A stretch of 14,285 bases of DNA. It comes from GCA-2716065 sp036123135. GTDB lineage: Bacteria; Bacteroidota; Bacteroidia; Flavobacteriales_D; Parvicellaceae. Numbering within the stretch: position 1 is the stretch's first letter; every line of letters begins with the position of its first letter. Made by a program: the position numbers and the translations under genes. The notes under the pieces were generated by a model. That model was given only the letters and a program-made list of their open reading frames with translations, was not told where the DNA came from and searched no databases. The DNA lies in the NCBI GenBank assembly GCA_036123135.1, contig JAZADZ010000009.1, positions 1 to 14,285 on the forward strand. Reading direction: 5' to 3'. Below, in pieces: positions 1-8,000 of the stretch.

Positions 1-2570
1 AGCCCGTCGATGTCCCAGTCGAAAGAGAGGGGATTGTTTCCCCCAATAACAGAGAGATTTATGCTTCCATTGGGTAAACTACAAGATGAGCTGTCAACAA
101 CAGGATTAAATGAAATGTTGTCAATCGAATTTAAAATTATACAAGAATCTTTAGCACATCCGTTATCGTCAGTAATGGTAATGCAGTAAGTTCCACCTCC
201 TAAAGATGAAATATCTTCACTATCGTCATTATCTCCAGTTCCATCGATATCCCAATCAAATTGGTAATCTGCTGCGATTGTTCCCCCTGCAGGGGAGATG
301 TCAATTGCACCATTTATAGAATCTGCACAACTTATTTCGGAAATACCAATTAGGTTGACAACAATACTGTCAGGTTCTGTAATGATAAAGCAGGTGTCTT
401 TCCTGCACGATGGTTGATTTTGATCAATTATTCCTAGGCAATATGTGCCTTGTGATAAACCAATTAAATCCTCGGAATCATCGTTGTCCCCAACCCCATC
501 ATTATCCCAATCAAAATCAAATGATCCAGACCCACCAACCGCAGAAACATTTATTTCTCCAGAATTATTATTGTTACAAATTAGATTTGTTGGTATTCCA
601 TTTGCAAAAATTTCATCCGGCTCAACTATGGTAAAAGAGGTGTCTTTAATACAACCATTTGCATCTACAACCGAAATTGTATATGTGCCAGGACCTAGGT
701 TTGCAAGAGAGGTTGAATTTCCACCCGGATCACTGAACCCTGAATTGGTACTTGACCAGCTCCAGTTGTTTGGTAAAAATCCCCCAGAAACTGTTACTGA
801 AATGCTTCCGTTGTCTTCTCCAAAGCAGGTAACATCGGTGTGAGATCCAAAAATAGAAATTGAATCTGGTTGATCGATGGTAAATGAGGAGTCTTTGGTA
901 CAGCCGTTGACATCAGTAATGGTAACGGTATAAGTTCCAACATCAAGATTGGTAAGATTTTCAGTAGCTGGATCAACGAAGCTAGGATTGGTGCTTGACC
1001 AGCTCCAAGAATATCCACCGGCGCCGCTTGAGGTATTAAGGGTAATGGTTCCGTCAGCATCGCCAAAACAAACTACATCGGTTGGAACACCATTGGCAAA
1101 GATTTCAGAGGGTTTAGTAATGATAAGTGTAGTATCGTATTGACAGCCATTGGCATCGATGACCGTAACAGAGTAAGAGCCAGAATCTAGGTTAACAAGT
1201 GAGGTGAGATTGCCACCTGGATCTGAGAAGGAAGGGTCTGAGCTTGTCCAGGAGATAGAGCTGTAGGGAGTAGCACCACCGGTCAGGTTCAAGTTAATAG
1301 CTCCATCGATTTGGTCGTAGCAAGAGATATCGGTAACTACGCCATTGGAGACAATGGTATCGGGCTCATCGATGGTATATTGCACAGAATCGACACATCC
1401 GTTGCCGTCGGTGACCAACAATTGGTACACCCCGCCAGAGAGCGTAATTTGATCTTCCGTGTTGGGGATTAGTCCTGAACCCGGAGTAATAATGGTCCAT
1501 GAGGGGGATAAAACTCCTGTTCCTCCAGAGTACGTAGCATCAATAGCTCCATTTCCATTGCCGTGACAGTCTACATCAGTTGTAGTAGCGTTTATTGAAA
1601 TTGCTGTTGGAGATGAAATGGGGTTGATTTGAAAATCTTTGGTGCAACCGTTTGCGTCTGTGACTGTAGCATAGTAATCTTGACCCGGACAAAGCGTACT
1701 GTTGGTAAATCCAGTAACCCCGGTAAACGAGCCACTTCCGATAATTCCTTGAAACCATTCAACAGAGGAATAGGGTAATGTTCCTCCAGATGCCGACAAT
1801 GTGGTTATACCATCACAGGAGTAGGAACATAATGCGTCACTATTTGAAACAGTGGAAATAATTATTTCAGTAGGGCTTTCAATTACAATTGTGGTATCAT
1901 CAGAGCACGAATTAGGATCAGATACCGTAACTGTATACGAGCCAGCAGATAGGTTTGAGGCAGTAGATGCTGCACTTACTTGTAATGAGGTGCTGTTATC
2001 TACCCAAGAAAATTGGTATGGTGTTCCATTACCTCCGGATGGTTGAGCCGTAGCACTACCGTCGCTAAATCCAAAACATGAAACACTATCAACGTCAACA
2101 TTAGGATATATAGGAGTTGGGGTGTTGATTGCGAAAATTGTATCAAATGAACATCCGTTGGCGTCAGTAACAGTAAGTTGGTTGTTTCCAACACATAAAT
2201 TAGAGGCTAAAAAACCTGTTTCTCCACTTCCCCACAAGTAATTAACAGGTGACGTTCCCCCAATAATTATGGCAGAGCCACTACCATCGCAGTTGATATT
2301 ACAAGAAGGTGGAGTAATGGAAAAAGTAAAAACTGTAAGCGGGGCAGGTTCATTTACTTGAACGCTAGCAAAACACTGCTCTCCAGAGATTAGGTCAAAA
2401 ACAATTACCGTGTAGGTTCCCGCATCAACTCCATTGTAACATTGTGTCATTGGTCCACCAACCCATTGGTATGAATATGATCCAGATCCAGCGATTACAT
2501 CTACACAGACTTCTCCATCGGATGCACCACCACAACTGATATCCTGACCATTGAAAGCAGGATTCGATAC
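1..2570 (-). repeat. About 11 tandem SprB-type protein repeats
   Basis: The first Cys motif of each unit lies near 2540, 2300, 2070, 1825, 1565, 1315, 1065, 820, 570, 325 and 75, a period of roughly 245 bases. Units diverge in DNA sequence, with short near-identical patches such as the Trp-Ser-Trp-Ser-Ser segment at about 745-770 and 985-1010. Units 9 and 10, and the start of unit 11, carry an Asp-rich insert of the type DWDxDGxGDNDDSED. The array continues past the left edge. Confidence 0.85.
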
Positions 2571-2705
2571 AACGTACGGATCAATGGTGAGAACACCACC
2601 ACAATTTACAGGTTGGGCAAAGGTTTCTAGAGGAATGGAAAAAACACCTAAAAACAGCAAAAAAACCGTAGCACTATGAAGAAAATGAGAGAATATCTTT
2701 TTCAT
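1..2705 (-). CDS. Giant SprB-repeat cell-surface protein (C-terminus off the window)
   Basis: The frame is open without a stop from the ATG at 2705-2703 to the left edge, giving 901 codons. I checked frame continuity near 2174, 1643, 1070, 509 and 5. The protein begins with a signal peptide (MKKIF..., hydrophobic core, cleavage near FA-Q at residue 30). About eleven tandem units of roughly 80 residues follow, each with a Cys-x-G-x-x-(D/N)-G-x-I motif, a GG-x-x-P-Y turn, a Trp, and an ending of the form G-T-Y-T-V-T-(I/V)-x-D-A-N-G-C. This is the SprB repeat. In Flavobacterium, SprB is a large mobile surface adhesin exported by the type IX system for gliding; related proteins are general surface adhesins. 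A C-terminal sorting domain would be expected beyond the left edge but is not visible. An in-frame ATG at 2720 is an alternative start that would add five residues, but MKKIF gives the cleaner signal peptide. Family is sure; a role in gliding itself is inference. Confidence 0.9.
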   Translation of the reverse strand, partial: MKKIFSHFLHSATVFLLFLGVFSIPLETFAQPVNCGGVLTIDPYVVSNPAFNGQDISCGGASDGEVCVDVIAGSGSYSYQWVGGPMTQCYNGVDAGTYTVIVFDLISGEQCFASVQVNEPAPLTVFTFSITPPSCNINCDGSGSAIIIGGTSPVNYLWGSGETGFLASNLCVGNNQLTVTDANGCSFDTIFAINTPTPIYPNVDVDSVSCFGFSDGSATAQPSGGNGTPYQFSWVDNSTSLQVSAASTASNLSAGSYTVTVSDPNSCSDDTTIVIESPTEIIISTVSNSDALCSYSCDGITTLSASGGTLPYSSVEWFQGIIGSGSFTGVTGFTNSTLCPGQDYYATVTDANGCTKDFQINPISSPTAISINATTTDVDCHGNGNGAIDATYSGGTGVLSPSWTIITPGSGLIPNTEDQITLSGGVYQLLVTDGNGCVDSVQYTIDEPDTIVSNGVVTDISCYDQIDGAINLNLTGGATPYSSISWTSSDPSFSDPGGNLTSLVNLDSGSYSVTVIDANGCQYDTTLIITKPSEIFANGVPTDVVCFGDADGTITLNTSSGAGGYSWSWSSTNPSFVDPATENLTNLDVGTYTVTITDVNGCTKDSSFTIDQPDSISIFGSHTDVTCFGEDNGSISVTVSGGFLPNNWSWSSTNSGFSDPGGNSTSLANLGPGTYTISVVDANGCIKDTSFTIVEPDEIFANGIPTNLICNNNNSGEINVSAVGGSGSFDFDWDNDGVGDNDDSEDLIGLSQGTYCLGIIDQNQPSCRKDTCFIITEPDSIVVNLIGISEISCADSINGAIDISPAGGTIAADYQFDWDIDGTGDNDDSEDISSLGGGTYCITITDDNGCAKDSCIILNSIDNISFNPVVDSSSCSLPNGSINLSVIGGNNPLSFDWDIDG

Positions 2706-2770
2706 ACAAGAATTGTACATACGCAGAATAACATTGTAAGTTATATATTTTCGAAGAAAATAATTGTTTT

Positions 2771-2822
2771 AGTAGCTTATTTTTAAGGGATTGTCCAAAA
2801 AAAAGACGTTTTCTAAGCTACT
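2771..2822. repeat. Inverted repeat upstream of the SprB-repeat gene
   Basis: Perfect 9-base arms, agtagctta at 2771-2779 and taagctact at 2814-2822, are separated by 34 bases that include an eight-base A run. The structure lies 66 to 117 bases upstream of the SprB-repeat gene start, within the 200-base gap 2706-2905. A smaller 6-base hairpin (2747-2761) lies nearer the gene. I saw no convincing Bacteroidota promoter (TTG / TAnnTTTG) in the gap. Function is unknown; it could be an operator, a leader structure or the remnant of a small inverted-repeat element. Confidence 0.45.
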
Positions 2823-2860
2823 TTAGTTGTACTTTCCTGTAATACATATTGACAAACCCC

Positions 2861-2893
2861 AAAAAATTAGTGATGAAATAAGAGGTTTCATCA
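2861..2893 (-). terminator. Hairpin terminator after the PorP/SprF-family gene
   Basis: Read on the minus strand, a perfect 8-base-pair stem (2886-2893 with 2871-2878) closes a 7-base loop and is followed by CTAATTTTTT (2870-2861). It starts 12 bases after the stop codon of the PorP/SprF gene. The stem is AT-rich, so termination may be partial. It separates the two-gene cargo/PorP unit from the SprB-repeat gene. The plus-strand side lacks a T run, so it is probably one-directional. Confidence 0.6.
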
Positions 2894-2905
2894 ATGAAAA
2901 AAGAT

Positions 2906-3844
2906 TTATTGAAAAACCGGACAGATGTAGGAATTTTTTTGATTAAAAGGACATGCTGAAACGCCCAAGATAAATTCGTGTGTATTTGAGCTCGCAATAT
3001 TTATTTTTGATGTGGTAAAATCAAAAGCATATCCAAGAGAGAAAAATTTCAAAAATTTAACATTCATCATGGCCACTAGAGCATCTGTATTTCTCCAAGA
3101 TAAACCAAGATCGAATTTTTTAGAAAGTTCAGCAGTGAGATTTAAATCCAAAGCTGGCACAGAAAAACCAACAAATTTGATTAGTGCAGCAGGTACAAGA
3201 TTAAATTTGCTTGTTTTAAATCGTTTCCCACCAACAAGGTAGTGGTGAAAACGATTTCTAGCATTATTTGAACCAATTAATCGTTGCCATTTATTTAGCA
3301 TTATTTGGCGAATACTATATCCTGCAAACCAATCATCATGGTTTAAGAAAATTCCAGGTGAAAAATCTGGAATTAGAAATATTTTTCCTGTTCCATTGAT
3401 AAGTGGGTCATCAATATCTGAAATTAAAATCTGGGTAGCATCAACACCAAGTTGACTTATGCCAGCGAAGATTCCAATTGATGCGGTTACTCCTCTTGAG
3501 ACCGGAAAATGATAGGCATAACCAAAATAAACTGTCGATCTGCTAAACGGGCCTATTTCATCACTTTCAACATAACCCCCAATACCATGTTTTGATCTTA
3601 AAGTTTGAATTTTTTTGTGCTTAAGCTCTGAAGAAAAACTGGCAAATGTTGTTTTAGGTGCACCTGAAAAACCTACCCACTGGTTTCTATATCCAATTTT
3701 AACATTTAAGCATTGATTACTACCAGCTAATGCAGGGTTCAAAGCGAAGTAATTGTTTAAAAAGTTCGAATATTGCGGAACTTGTTGGGCAAAGCTAATG
3801 CAATAGCCAAATAAAAATACTATGTAAAAAAAGTATTTTTTCAT
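2906..3844 (-). CDS. PorP/SprF-family type IX secretion outer-membrane protein
   Basis: A 312-residue protein with a signal peptide (hydrophobic residues 4-18, cleavage near FA-Q) followed by the family hallmark at residues 20-42, QxPQYSxFxxNxxxxNPAxAGS, and then a YRNQW motif. The remainder alternates short amphipathic strands, as expected for an outer-membrane beta-barrel. Members of this family act with the type IX secretion system. In Flavobacterium johnsoniae SprF is needed for secretion of SprB, and genes of the family often sit beside genes for type B-sorted cargo. That is the case here: the ATG at 3844 shares one base with the TGA of the upstream cargo gene (TGATG). A GTG three bases earlier (3847) could also serve, adding one residue. 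Which cargo it serves, the upstream 343-residue protein, the downstream SprB-like giant or both, is inference. Confidence 0.9.
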   Translation of the reverse strand: MKKYFFYIVFLFGYCISFAQQVPQYSNFLNNYFALNPALAGSNQCLNVKIGYRNQWVGFSGAPKTTFASFSSELKHKKIQTLRSKHGIGGYVESDEIGPFSRSTVYFGYAYHFPVSRGVTASIGIFAGISQLGVDATQILISDIDDPLINGTGKIFLIPDFSPGIFLNHDDWFAGYSIRQIMLNKWQRLIGSNNARNRFHHYLVGGKRFKTSKFNLVPAALIKFVGFSVPALDLNLTAELSKKFDLGLSWRNTDALVAMMNVKFLKFFSLGYAFDFTTSKINIASSNTHEFILGVSACPFNQKNSYICPVFQ

Positions 3845-4875
3845 CACCGAATTATTGACACATCGCCATTGTATATTTTTGACGCCCCACTAGCGCTTAG
3901 CTCAATAATATAAAAATAAGTTCCCGATGGTAAGCGAAGTCCTTTATTGGTTCCATTCCATCTTTTTTCAGATGAATATCCTGTTGAAATGAAAACAATT
4001 TGACCCCATCTGTCAAAGACAGTTATTTTAGATCCAGGGTAATTGCTAATATTTCCAATTTCCCAATAATCGTTGTATCCATCATCGTTAGGAGTGAAAG
4101 CAGTCATCACGGTAATTGGGCTAAGCACAACAACAGTAACTTCATCTGTGTATACACAGTCATTAATTGAAGAGGATAGAATGTATGTAGTGGTCGAAAT
4201 AGGATTTGCAAATGGGCTTGAGGAAAAGCTATTAGACAGTGTTTCAATTGGCGCCCACGAAAGTAATCCATCGCCGTTACCGTTCAATTGAATACTCTCA
4301 CCAGGGAGAATGGATACATCTTCCCCAGCATTAATAATTGGTTCAATTCCTTCACCCGATATAAAAATTTCAAAACCACATTCAGCAGCGGACAACCCAG
4401 ATGTTTCAGCACCATCAACTTGAATAAAATATGTGGAACTGGGCGCTAAATTACTGCCCAACAAAGTGAGATTATTGGATGATCCTGAAATACAATTGGA
4501 AACAGCAGTGTAAGTGGATTCATCACATGGAACGGTTGCTTCAATAATCACTGCTTGTAATTCATTGTTAGCACTAGTTAATGTATCACTTGTGCAAGAA
4601 AGTATGTTTATGTTTGCAATTACATCACCACCAAAACTGTTGGTGGTAAAGCTAAACCAAACTGTGTTATTGATTTCGAAGCAAAAATTTCCTGAAGATG
4701 TGTTCCCGTCTTGACAGCCAGGGCAAACTGAACTAGTTGCTTGTAAGTTTGTTGAATATAGGGTTTGATTGGCGCATAAATCAGTGGCGTTTAAACAATC
4801 GTTGTTTAAAGGAATCTGCAAATAACTAGAGCTAGCTACTAGCAATAAAAAAAGAAGACTAAAATAAAATTTCAA
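3844..4875 (-). CDS. Secreted protein with type B gliding-motility-associated C-terminal sorting domain
   Basis: This 343-residue protein is predicted to be exported by Sec and then by the type IX system. A signal peptide covers residues 1-20. Residues 21-176 form a Cys-containing N-terminal beta domain, with a TVWFSFTT segment and a later STYFIQVDG segment like pre-peptidase/PPC-type domains. Residues 177-255 look like the common Ig/PKD-like module (NAGEDVSILPGESIQLNG, then a W-x-P and a TTTY motif). Residues 256-343 are the sorting domain, with FTPNDDGYND, ITVFDRWGQIV and SGTYFYII motifs. The start is a TTG at 4875: the next in-frame codon choices upstream hold no ATG before the TGA at 4894-4896, and the TTG gives a full signal peptide. 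It is directly followed, overlapping, by the PorP/SprF gene, indicating translational coupling. The N-terminal domain's ligand is unknown. Confidence 0.88.
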   Translation of the reverse strand: MKFYFSLLFLLLVASSSYLQIPLNNDCLNATDLCANQTLYSTNLQATSSVCPGCQDGNTSSGNFCFEINNTVWFSFTTNSFGGDVIANINILSCTSDTLTSANNELQAVIIEATVPCDESTYTAVSNCISGSSNNLTLLGSNLAPSSTYFIQVDGAETSGLSAAECGFEIFISGEGIEPIINAGEDVSILPGESIQLNGNGDGLLSWAPIETLSNSFSSSPFANPISTTTYILSSSINDCVYTDEVTVVVLSPITVMTAFTPNDDGYNDYWEIGNISNYPGSKITVFDRWGQIVFISTGYSSEKRWNGTNKGLRLPSGTYFYIIELSASGASKIYNGDVSIIR

Positions 4876-5008
4876 ACTAATTTTAGTTATAAATCATATT
4901 GTTAAAAGTATAAATTAAATTAAGTATTGTAATCGTATTCCAAATAAGAAATTTATTTTTATAAAGTGTGGCATGATTTCTGAAACGATAAATTAAAACA
5001 CCATAACT
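4876..5008. promoter_or_regulatory. Divergent promoter region
   Basis: This 133-base, very AT-rich gap separates two divergent genes, so it must hold promoters for both. For the plus-strand gene a weak match to the Bacteroidota promoter is a TTG at 4927-4929 and TATTTTTA at 4954-4961 (one base off TAnnTTTG), but the 24-base spacing is longer than usual. For the minus-strand gene TACTTTTA (4910-4903) matches the -7 motif except for the last base, with no well-placed TTG. No operator repeat stood out. The location is solid, the elements are not. Confidence 0.35.
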
Positions 5009-8000
5009 ATGAAAAAGACATTACTTTCTATTTTAACGCTGTTTTTAACAGTTTCTTATGCAAATGCCCAGTTCATAAATTATAAAGACGACTCAGGTTG
5101 GAATTTAGGTTTAAATATCGGTGGAACCTGGCAGCCTAGTGAAACTTTTAGCTCAGTTTCTGGAGATGTTTTATCAAAATCTTATGCAGGTTTTTCTGGT
5201 GGATTTACTTTAGGAAAAGGAATTTTTGAAGAAGAAGGAAAGTTTTTCTCATTTGACTTTAGATTCAGGTATTTAAAAGGCAAGAATTATGGTTGGGTTG
5301 CTCTTTCAGACTCTTTTGTTAATCCGAATATTATGCCTGGAAGTAGCGATTCTGTTTTTGCCTATCACAATTATAAAATGAGTTTAAATGAATTTAACCT
5401 TGAAGGCGTCATAACGCTTCATAAACTGAGGGAAAAAACAGGTATCATTTTATATGGATTTGGGGGAATAGGTTTAAATTATTACAACGTAAGACGAGAT
5501 GTTTTAAACAATTCAGGTGGGATGTATGCTGACGGGTCTCCCTATGATTATTCGTCTTTAGACCTGAATTCAAGTAATCAACAAATTGCTACTGATCTTA
5601 GAAACATGAGCGACATGGATTTTGAGTCTGAGGTTTTTTCTCCAAAACTTCGTTTCATGCCAACCCTTGGATTTGGTTTAGGCTATCAATTTACAGATCG
5701 TTTTTCAATGGGGATTGAACATAAGGTTACTTACGCTTTGGACAATACTATTTCTACTTTACCCTCAAATAGACCAAATGATTTATATTATTACACCGCG
5801 CTAAATTTAAGATGGAACCTTTTTAACGGTCAAAGTTCATCCTCTGCTTCAAATGTTCAAGATTATTCGAGTACTTCATCTGTTGTAAATTCAAGTTCTA
5901 ATAATGAAAACTTCTCTTCTCAACCTACAGTAATTTCAACTGCTAATAGACCTATTGTTAACATTTTAAACCCTTCTTATAATAATATGCTTGTTCACAA
6001 TAGTGTATTCCACATGAAAGCTAAAGTATATTATGTTTCATCTAGAAGTCAAATCAAGGTCAAACACAATGGATTTTTCATTCAAAACTTTAGTTTTGAT
6101 TCTAATTCTAAGCTTTTACAATCGAATCTTCTACTAGCTCCAGGAAAAAATTTCATTGAAGTTATTGCTACGAACGCTGCTGGTGAAGATAGAGATGCTA
6201 AAGAGGTTATTTTCGATGTGCCGCAGGTTGATAAAGTCCCACCTGTAGTTATAATTAATCACCCTTTTAATTCTCCCCATTTTTCTTACACTAATCAGCT
6301 GGTTGTTTCTGCGAAAGTATTGAATGTATCGGCAGCCAATCAAATCTCCTTTTTTGTAAATGGATTGCAACATACTAATTTTTTATATAATCCATCAAAC
6401 GACATTTTTACTTCATCTATTTTATTAGACGAGGGACAAAATTTTATCGAAATAAAAGCCAGTAATTCTGTGGGAAATGCATCTGACTCTAAAATTATTT
6501 CATATGTAAAAGCACTACCTCCTGAAGTAATTATTCAAACACCTTTGGTTTCAATGCAAAGTACAACCAATCAGCTGCTGACTGTCAAAGGAAAAATTTT
6601 AAACATCAATTCAAAAAACAACATTACCATAACGCATAACGGATACAGCGTCTCGAATTTTTCCTTTGATCCAATTACAAAAGAATTTACATTCCCAGCC
6701 GTCCTAATACTTGGTCAAAATAACATTAAGGTTTTTGCTGAAAATGAGGTAGGTAATGATGCAGACAATCGTTCTGTAACCTATAAGATTCCAGAGCAAA
6801 TTGCACCACCAAAAGTTATTTTTGAGATTCCCAAAAAGAATCCTCATACCACGGTAAATAGCAATTTGACTGTTTCTGCAAAGGTGTTAAACGTAAATAC
6901 GAAAAATCAAATTGATGTTGCCTTCAATGGTTCTACGACTATAAATTTTTCATTCAATAGTGCCACCAAGATGGTTCAAATTAATGTAAACCTTATTGAA
7001 GGGGAAAATAGTTTAAAAATAAGTGCTACGAATCAAGCCGGATTTGACGTGGAACAAATGACCATTAACTTTCAGGTTCCTATTGTAGTACAACCCCCAA
7101 TTATTAATTATTCAAATCCAGTTAATAATCCTGAGAATACTTCTTCGAATGAGGTTGAAATAACTGGAACTATTCTTAATGTTAGTTCCTCAACAGGAGC
7201 ATTTGCAACGCTCAATAACCAACAAGCGAATGGATTCACCTTTGATCCTGCAACAAAAAATTTCAGCTGTCATGTTGTTCTAGAGCAGGGGCCAAATGAA
7301 TTTGAAGTGGATGCTTTTAATACTGTTGGAACCGCAAGTAAGTCAACTGTTTTAATCTACACTCCTGAGGAATGCATTAAACCAACTATTTCGCTTCTTT
7401 CTCCAGCTGCATTGAATAGTACAACAGAGAATTCCAAAGGATACTTGGAGATGACAATTTCAGCTCAGGATGACTTTATTTTTAAAATTGATGGTCAACA
7501 AGTTCCTTCCTATAACTTCGACGCAAGTGAAGGAAAGTTTTCTTCGTATCTTCAATTAAAACCTGGCGTTAATTCCTATGAATTAATTGCTACCAATGAA
7601 TGTGGTTCAACCTCTAAAAAAGTTAACATCATTTATGAGGATGTTCTTCCTTGTGAGAATCCTGTAATTAACTTAATCTCACCTAGAGAATTCCAAGGAG
7701 TCAAGCAGGTTGATGTGTCTTTATTGCCACTAAGAGCAAGTATTATTGGGATTACAAATGCTGAAGGAGTTGCTATTTCGTTGAATGGGAAAAAAATAGG
7801 TGCTTTTAATTTCAATCTATCTAACTCTGAACTTATGATAAACCTTCAATTGGAGGAGGGTGAAAATAAAATTGTCATATTAGCCACAAATGATTGTGGA
7901 ACAAGCACTCAGGAGCTGCTCATAAATCTGAACAGTCCTGTCCCTCCACCATCTGTAAACATTACACAGCCTTCCAATTCCGTATATTCAACGACAACTA

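Noticed and set aside
410..1143. Plus-strand open frames at 410-634, 445-843 and 949-1143
   Set aside because: They lie opposite the continuous SprB-repeat frame, have low-complexity Pro/Ser composition and no family features.
1..2570. Regular spacing of about 245 bases that could suggest a repeat array such as CRISPR
   Set aside because: The units are far too long and divergent in DNA; the regularity is that of protein domains in one frame.
1..4875. Core type IX secretion genes (porin, motor or protease components)
   Set aside because: Only cargo and a PorP/SprF-family accessory are present; nothing resembles the core parts.
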